A stretch of DNA of 10,188 bases from Alphaproteobacteria bacterium (GTDB lineage Bacteria > Pseudomonadota > Alphaproteobacteria > Sphingomonadales > Sphingomonadaceae). The notes under the pieces are model-generated. The model had not been told where the DNA came from, did not search any database, and saw only the letters and a program-made list of their open reading frames with translations. The position numbers and the translations under genes are program-made. The stretch's first letter is position 1; each line of letters starts with the position of its first letter. The stretch lies in the NCBI GenBank assembly GCA_018830415.1, contig JAHJSJ010000219.1:1-10188 (forward strand), given 5' to 3'. Shown in pieces: positions 7,476 through 10,188 of the stretch.

Positions 7476-7510
7476 CGGCTAGCTCCTGACCCCTAGGGTT
7501 CCGGCTGGTT

Positions 7511-8797
7511 TCATGCATCGGGCTTTGCGCCCGCATCGCGCAGCCGCAGCGCAAGCCCCAGCATCACTCCGACCCCGATGGCAATGGTGAGATCAGCCAC
7601 CACGGTCAGCACCATGGTCAACACCAGCAACCCGCGTTCGGCCAGCGGCGTCGCCCAATATCCGCGCCACTTGTGCGGCTCGCTCATGTTCCACGCGGTT
7701 ATCATCAGCAGCGCGGCCAGCGCGGGCATCACCAGATAGCCCGCCAGCGGCGCTGCCACCACCATGATGATCAGGATGATGATCGCATGCAGCACCCCGG
7801 TCACCGGGGTCTTGCCCCCGGCGCGCACATTGGTGGCGGTGCGCGCTATCGCTCCGGTAGCAGGCATCCCGCCGAACAGGCCGGAACCCAGATTGGCCCA
7901 GCCCTGCGCGGAAACCTCGGCATTGGGGCGGTGCTGGCCGCCGATCATGCGGTCTGCCACTGTCGCTGACAGCAGCGATTCAATCGCCGCGAGGAAGGCG
8001 ATCACCATTGCGGACGGCAGCAATTCGATCACCCGCGCGGCGCTGATATCGGGCAGGCTGGGGAACGGCAGGCCGCTGGGCAATGCGCCATAGCGCGACC
8101 CGATGCTATCGACCGGCCACTGCGCCAGCGCCGCGATTGCCGAAATGGCCGCGATGGCGACGATCAGGCCGGGCAGGCGCGGGAACTTCCACCGCAGCAC
8201 AATAATCAACCCCAACGCCCCCGCACCGGCGGCCAGCGCATAGGGGTTCAACAGTCCGCGCGCCGCCCACAAGGCCGGGATTTTTTCGAGGAAATCGGCA
8301 GGCATCGCAGTCAGGCCAAGGCCGAATAAATCGTTGATCTGGCTGGCGGCGATGATGATCGCGATACCGATGGTGAAGCCGTTGATCACTGCTTCGGGCA
8401 CATAGGCGATCAGATTACCAATCCGCAGCCAGCCCGCCGCGATCAGGATAATGCCCGCCATCATCGTGGCCAGCACCAACCCATCATACCCATGTTCGGC
8501 AATCACCCCGAACACCACGACGATGAACGCGCCGGTCGGCCCGCCAATCTGCACCCGGCTGCCGCCCAGCAGCGAAATCAGCAACCCGCCGATGACGGCG
8601 GTAATCAGCCCCTTGGCCGGATCAGCGCCCGATGCGATCGCGATCGCGATGCTGAGCGGCAGCGCGACCATCGCGACAGTCACGCCCGCGATCAGATCGG
8701 CGAGGAACAACGAAGGGCTGTATTCCTTCATTGTGGTCAGAATTTTTGGTTGCATGAACGCAGGTGCTACGCCGCGATTGGCGACGACGCAATCCAT
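7511..8797 (-). CDS. SulP family (SLC26-like) inorganic anion transporter lacking a STAS domain
   Basis: The 428-residue protein is very hydrophobic, with many predicted membrane helices from about residue 30 to 418. It has the SulP hallmarks: the N-terminal helix pair with LIAGVTVAMVALPLSIA (35-51), IGGPTGAFIVVV (84-95) and the region around ESLLSATVADRM (273-284) through GGMPATGAIARTATNVRAGG (309-328). The family moves sulfate, bicarbonate or dicarboxylates in the inner membrane. Typical members have 550 or more residues with a cytoplasmic STAS domain. Here the chain ends about ten residues after the last helix (LRLRDAGAKPDA), so that domain is absent. The substrate is not readable; a gamma-CA gene nearby makes bicarbonate a reasonable guess. 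ATG 8797 gives the longest protein. ATGs at 8755 (MQPKILTTMKEYSPSLF) and 8731 fit the family N-terminus as well or better; none has a clear Shine-Dalgarno. Confidence 0.9.
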   Translation of the reverse strand: MDCVVANRGVAPAFMQPKILTTMKEYSPSLFLADLIAGVTVAMVALPLSIAIAIASGADPAKGLITAVIGGLLISLLGGSRVQIGGPTGAFIVVVFGVIAEHGYDGLVLATMMAGIILIAAGWLRIGNLIAYVPEAVINGFTIGIAIIIAASQINDLFGLGLTAMPADFLEKIPALWAARGLLNPYALAAGAGALGLIIVLRWKFPRLPGLIVAIAAISAIAALAQWPVDSIGSRYGALPSGLPFPSLPDISAARVIELLPSAMVIAFLAAIESLLSATVADRMIGGQHRPNAEVSAQGWANLGSGLFGGMPATGAIARTATNVRAGGKTPVTGVLHAIIILIIMVVAAPLAGYLVMPALAALLMITAWNMSEPHKWRGYWATPLAERGLLVLTMVLTVVADLTIAIGVGVMLGLALRLRDAGAKPDA

Positions 8798-8825
8798 GAG
8801 GTGGGGAAATGGCGCTGCGCCTCAG

Positions 8826-8844
8826 AAGTCGCGCGGCGCGACTT
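8826..8844. promoter_or_regulatory. 19-bp perfect palindrome upstream of the SulP gene, candidate operator
   Basis: AAGTCGCGC and GCGCGACTT are perfect reverse complements around a single central G at 8835; two more outer base pairs match after one mismatch. It lies 29-47 bases upstream of the SulP ATG at 8797 and about 108 bases before the divergent small gene. Symmetry and position fit a homodimeric regulator site. In RNA it would fold as a short hairpin with a tiny loop, and there is no T run, so a terminator is less likely. Confidence 0.45.
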
Positions 8845-8867
8845 GTGTGCTGAACACCAGGCTGCGC

Positions 8868-8890
8868 CATATTCATTGCAATGCCATATG
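8868..8890. promoter_or_regulatory. Second dyad in the SulP/small-protein divergent gap
   Basis: CATTGCAATG (8874-8883) is a perfect 10-bp palindrome, flanked by CATAT (8868-8872) and ATATG (8886-8890), which extend the symmetry with a one-base offset. It is the most AT-rich part of this gap. Next to it is a separate inverted repeat, TGCGGT (8893-8898) and ACCGCA (8905-8910). A binding site or promoter region shared by the two divergent genes is plausible but unproven. Confidence 0.3.
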
Positions 8891-8903
8891 TTTGCGGTAA
8901 ATC
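8876..8903 (+). promoter_or_regulatory. Weak promoter candidate for the small exported protein gene
   Basis: TTGCAA (8876-8881) and TAAATC (8898-8903) are 16 bases apart. GGTAAATC resembles the alphaproteobacterial -10 region pattern. Transcription would start near 8910 and give a leader of about 40 bases containing GGCGCG/CGCGCC (8912-8934), which could pair. Matches are partial. Confidence 0.25.
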
Positions 8904-8937
8904 CACCGCACGGCGCGCTGGTTATAGCCGCGCCAAT

Positions 8938-8943
8938 AAGGAA
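8938..8943 (+). promoter_or_regulatory. Ribosome binding site of the small exported protein gene
   Basis: AAGGAA lies 8 bases before the ATG at 8952. It is one of the clearest Shine-Dalgarno matches in the window and fixes this start. Confidence 0.6.
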
Positions 8944-8951
8944 CCGCTTTT

Positions 8952-9278
8952 ATGAAGTTCATTCCGCTTGCCGCGCTCGGCCTTGCTGCCGCTGCCCTGA
9001 CCGCCCCGGCTTTCGCCGCTGAAGATGATGCGGCGACCACTACCACTACCACCACCGCTGCTGCTGCGGCGTTCACGGTCGATATGCCGATCGAAGCGCT
9101 GATGGCTGATGAGCGCGCCAAGGCGGCGGTGCTCACGACCTTGCCCGATCTTGATCAGCATCCGGCCTATGAACAGTTCAAGGCGATGAGCCTGACCGCG
9201 GTCGCGCCGTTCTCGCAAGGGATGATCACCGAGGAAGTGCTGGCGAAAATCGCCGCTGACCTCGCCGCCATTCAGTAA
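8952..9278 (+). CDS. Small exported protein of unknown function
   Basis: The 108-residue product begins with a Sec signal peptide: MKF, a hydrophobic stretch (IPLAALGLAAAALTAP) and an AFA|AED cleavage site after about residue 22. The mature part opens with an acidic patch, then seven Thr and five Ala (29-40), likely a flexible linker. It ends with a compact, helix-prone segment of about 65 residues (FTVDMPIEALMADERAKAAV to IAADLAAIQ). It has no cysteines after the signal and no lipobox, so it should be a soluble periplasmic or secreted protein. The C-terminal segment reminds me of short exported proteins, and of tails on periplasmic hydrolases, in sphingomonads and caulobacters, but this is from memory. 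The strong ribosome site, signal peptide and divergent position support a real gene. I do not recognise a function. Confidence 0.85.
   Translation: MKFIPLAALGLAAAALTAPAFAAEDDAATTTTTTTAAAAAFTVDMPIEALMADERAKAAVLTTLPDLDQHPAYEQFKAMSLTAVAPFSQGMITEEVLAKIAADLAAIQ
9036..9071 (+). repeat. Short triplet tract encoding seven Thr then five Ala
   Basis: Codons alternate ACC/ACT for four triplets, then three ACC, then three GCT and two GCG. The tract lies just after the signal peptide of the small exported protein. Slippage could change its length in whole codons without breaking the frame. Confidence 0.6.
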
Positions 9279-9289
9279 GGCTACTACCG

Positions 9290-9323
9290 CCCCACCCCTT
9301 CCTTTTCAAAGGAGGGGGTGGGG
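9290..9323. terminator. Strong hairpin between convergent genes, probable bidirectional terminator or repeat element
   Basis: CCCCACCCCTTCCTTT (9290-9305) pairs with AAAGGAGGGGGTGGGG (9308-9323) over 16 positions, with a single T-G wobble and a tiny TC loop. It lies 11 bases after the small-protein stop and 19 bases before the clpA stop, where a shared terminator is expected. No T run follows on either strand, so it is not a textbook intrinsic terminator. It may be one copy of a dispersed palindromic element or an mRNA 3'-end protector. Confidence 0.55.
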
Positions 9324-9342
9324 GTGGTTGCGCGGGTGGGCC

Positions 9343-10188
9343 TCAGCCCTCTCCCGCTTCAGGCGCGGGCTTTTTCGCGGGGGCCTTTTTCTTCGCAGCG
9401 GGCTTTCTGACTGCTTTCACCTTCGGCGGGGCCGGGGTGATTTCAAAGGTCGGCTTGCCGTCCTTGACGCTGACCTGCACCTCGCCGCCGTCGGACAATT
9501 TGCCGAACAGCAGTTCTTCGGCGAGCGGTTGCTTGATCTTGTCCTGGATCAACCGGCTCATCGGGCGGGCGCCGTACAGCTTGTCATAGCCCTTGTCGCC
9601 CAGCCAGCTGCGCGCATCGCTGTCAAACTGGATGTGGACGTTCTGTTCGGCCAGCTGCAATTCCAGCTCAAGGATGAACTTGTCCACCACCCGCGCCACG
9701 GTTGACCGGCCAAGGTAGGCAAACGGCACAATCGCATCGAGCCGGTTGCGGAATTCAGGCGTGAACATCTTGTTCACCGCCTCGGTTCCGGCGTCTTCTT
9801 TCGACACGTCGCCAAACCCGATCCCGCTGCGCGCCATGTCGGATGCGCCCGCGTTGGTGGTCATGATCAGCACGACATTGCGGAAATCCACGGTCTTGCC
9901 GTGGTGATCGGTCAGGCGGCCATTATCCATCACCTGCAACAGGATGTTGAACAGATCGGGGTGCGCCTTTTCGATTTCGTCGAGCAGCAGCACGCAATGC
10001 GGGTTCTGGTCGATCGCATCGGTCAGCAATCCGCCCTGATCATACCCGACATAGCCCGGAGGCGCGCCGATCAGGCGGGAAACGCTATGGCGCTCCATAT
10101 ATTCGGACATGTCGAAGCGTTTCAGCTCGATCCCCATGATGCTGGCAAGCTGGCGCGCAACTTCGGTCTTGCCCACCCCGGTGGGGCC
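9343..10188 (-). CDS. clpA: ATP-dependent Clp protease ATP-binding subunit ClpA, C-terminal part, 5' end outside the window
   Basis: The visible 281 residues are the second AAA+ (D2) domain of a Clp/Hsp100 unfoldase, which feeds proteins into the ClpP protease. The gene is open through the right edge. In fragment numbering: Walker A GPTGVGKT (1-8), pore loop GAPPGYVGYD (41-50), Walker B VLLLDEIEKAH (66-76), sensor 1 MTTNAG (109-114), arginine finger region PEFRNRLD (144-151) and sensor 2 GARPMSRLIQ (206-215). SGIGFGD (121-127) carries the IGF tripeptide that docks on ClpP. This marks it as a ClpP partner rather than the disaggregase ClpB, and ClpA fits best. The last ~30 residues (KVKAVRKPAAKKKAPAKK and on) are a Lys/Ala/Pro-rich tail absent from E. 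coli ClpA. An adaptor gene, clpS, is often upstream but would lie outside the window. Confidence 0.95.
   Translation of the reverse strand, partial: GPTGVGKTEVARQLASIMGIELKRFDMSEYMERHSVSRLIGAPPGYVGYDQGGLLTDAIDQNPHCVLLLDEIEKAHPDLFNILLQVMDNGRLTDHHGKTVDFRNVVLIMTTNAGASDMARSGIGFGDVSKEDAGTEAVNKMFTPEFRNRLDAIVPFAYLGRSTVARVVDKFILELELQLAEQNVHIQFDSDARSWLGDKGYDKLYGARPMSRLIQDKIKQPLAEELLFGKLSDGGEVQVSVKDGKPTFEITPAPPKVKAVRKPAAKKKAPAKKPAPEAGEG

Noticed and set aside
7476..7510. CCCTAGGG palindrome (7491-7498) between DUF167 and SulP as a terminator
   Set aside because: The symmetric core is only 8 bp with no loop and no T run, too weak to call a hairpin terminator, although some terminator is expected here.
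1..10188. CRISPR array, tRNA/rRNA genes, insertion sequence, phage or defence cluster
   Set aside because: No regularly spaced repeats, cloverleaf-like stretches, transposase or integrase motifs were seen; every sizable frame fits a core gene or its antisense shadow.

Overview
The window is GC-rich, tightly packed DNA from an alphaproteobacterium, most likely a member of the Sphingomonadales (Erythrobacter/Porphyrobacter type). I infer this from codon use, the short gaps, the cysteine-free HemB metal loop, and the pairing of a long Suv3-like helicase with a divergent membrane-anchored M23 peptidase. It reads as chromosomal housekeeping DNA. I see no insertion sequence, phage gene, tRNA, rRNA or CRISPR array. 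Both ends cut through genes.

Left part: a Suv3-like helicase lies on the minus strand and runs off the left edge. It is divergent from a plus-strand membrane-anchored M23 metallopeptidase. The gap between them (about 180 bases) holds several inverted repeats that could be control sites. After the peptidase comes a compact plus-strand row: hemB, two tandem related GNAT acetyltransferases, a gamma-class carbonic anhydrase family protein and a DUF167/YggU protein. Four of these five genes overlap by 4 to 8 bases and the last follows after 9 bases, so they look like one translationally coupled operon. It probably starts from a promoter so close to the hemB ATG that the message would be nearly leaderless.

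Right part: a SulP-family anion transporter without a C-terminal STAS domain lies on the minus strand, convergent with the operon. Divergent from it is a small exported protein of unknown function with a Thr/Ala tract after the signal peptide. Their shared upstream region has a perfect 19-bp palindrome and other dyads. A strong hairpin separates the small gene from the convergent 3' part of clpA, which runs off the right edge with its D2 ATPase domain, ClpP-binding IGF loop and a Lys/Ala/Pro-rich tail.

Functionally the genes cover RNA metabolism (helicase), cell-wall remodelling (M23), tetrapyrrole synthesis (HemB), N-acetylation (GNATs), possible CO2/bicarbonate handling (gamma-CA, perhaps SulP) and proteolysis (ClpA). 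No clearly new multi-gene system is visible. The points most worth a second look are the intergenic dyads, the CTTGTCGCA motif that appears three times between genes, the tandem GNAT pair, the STAS-less SulP, and the small exported protein.
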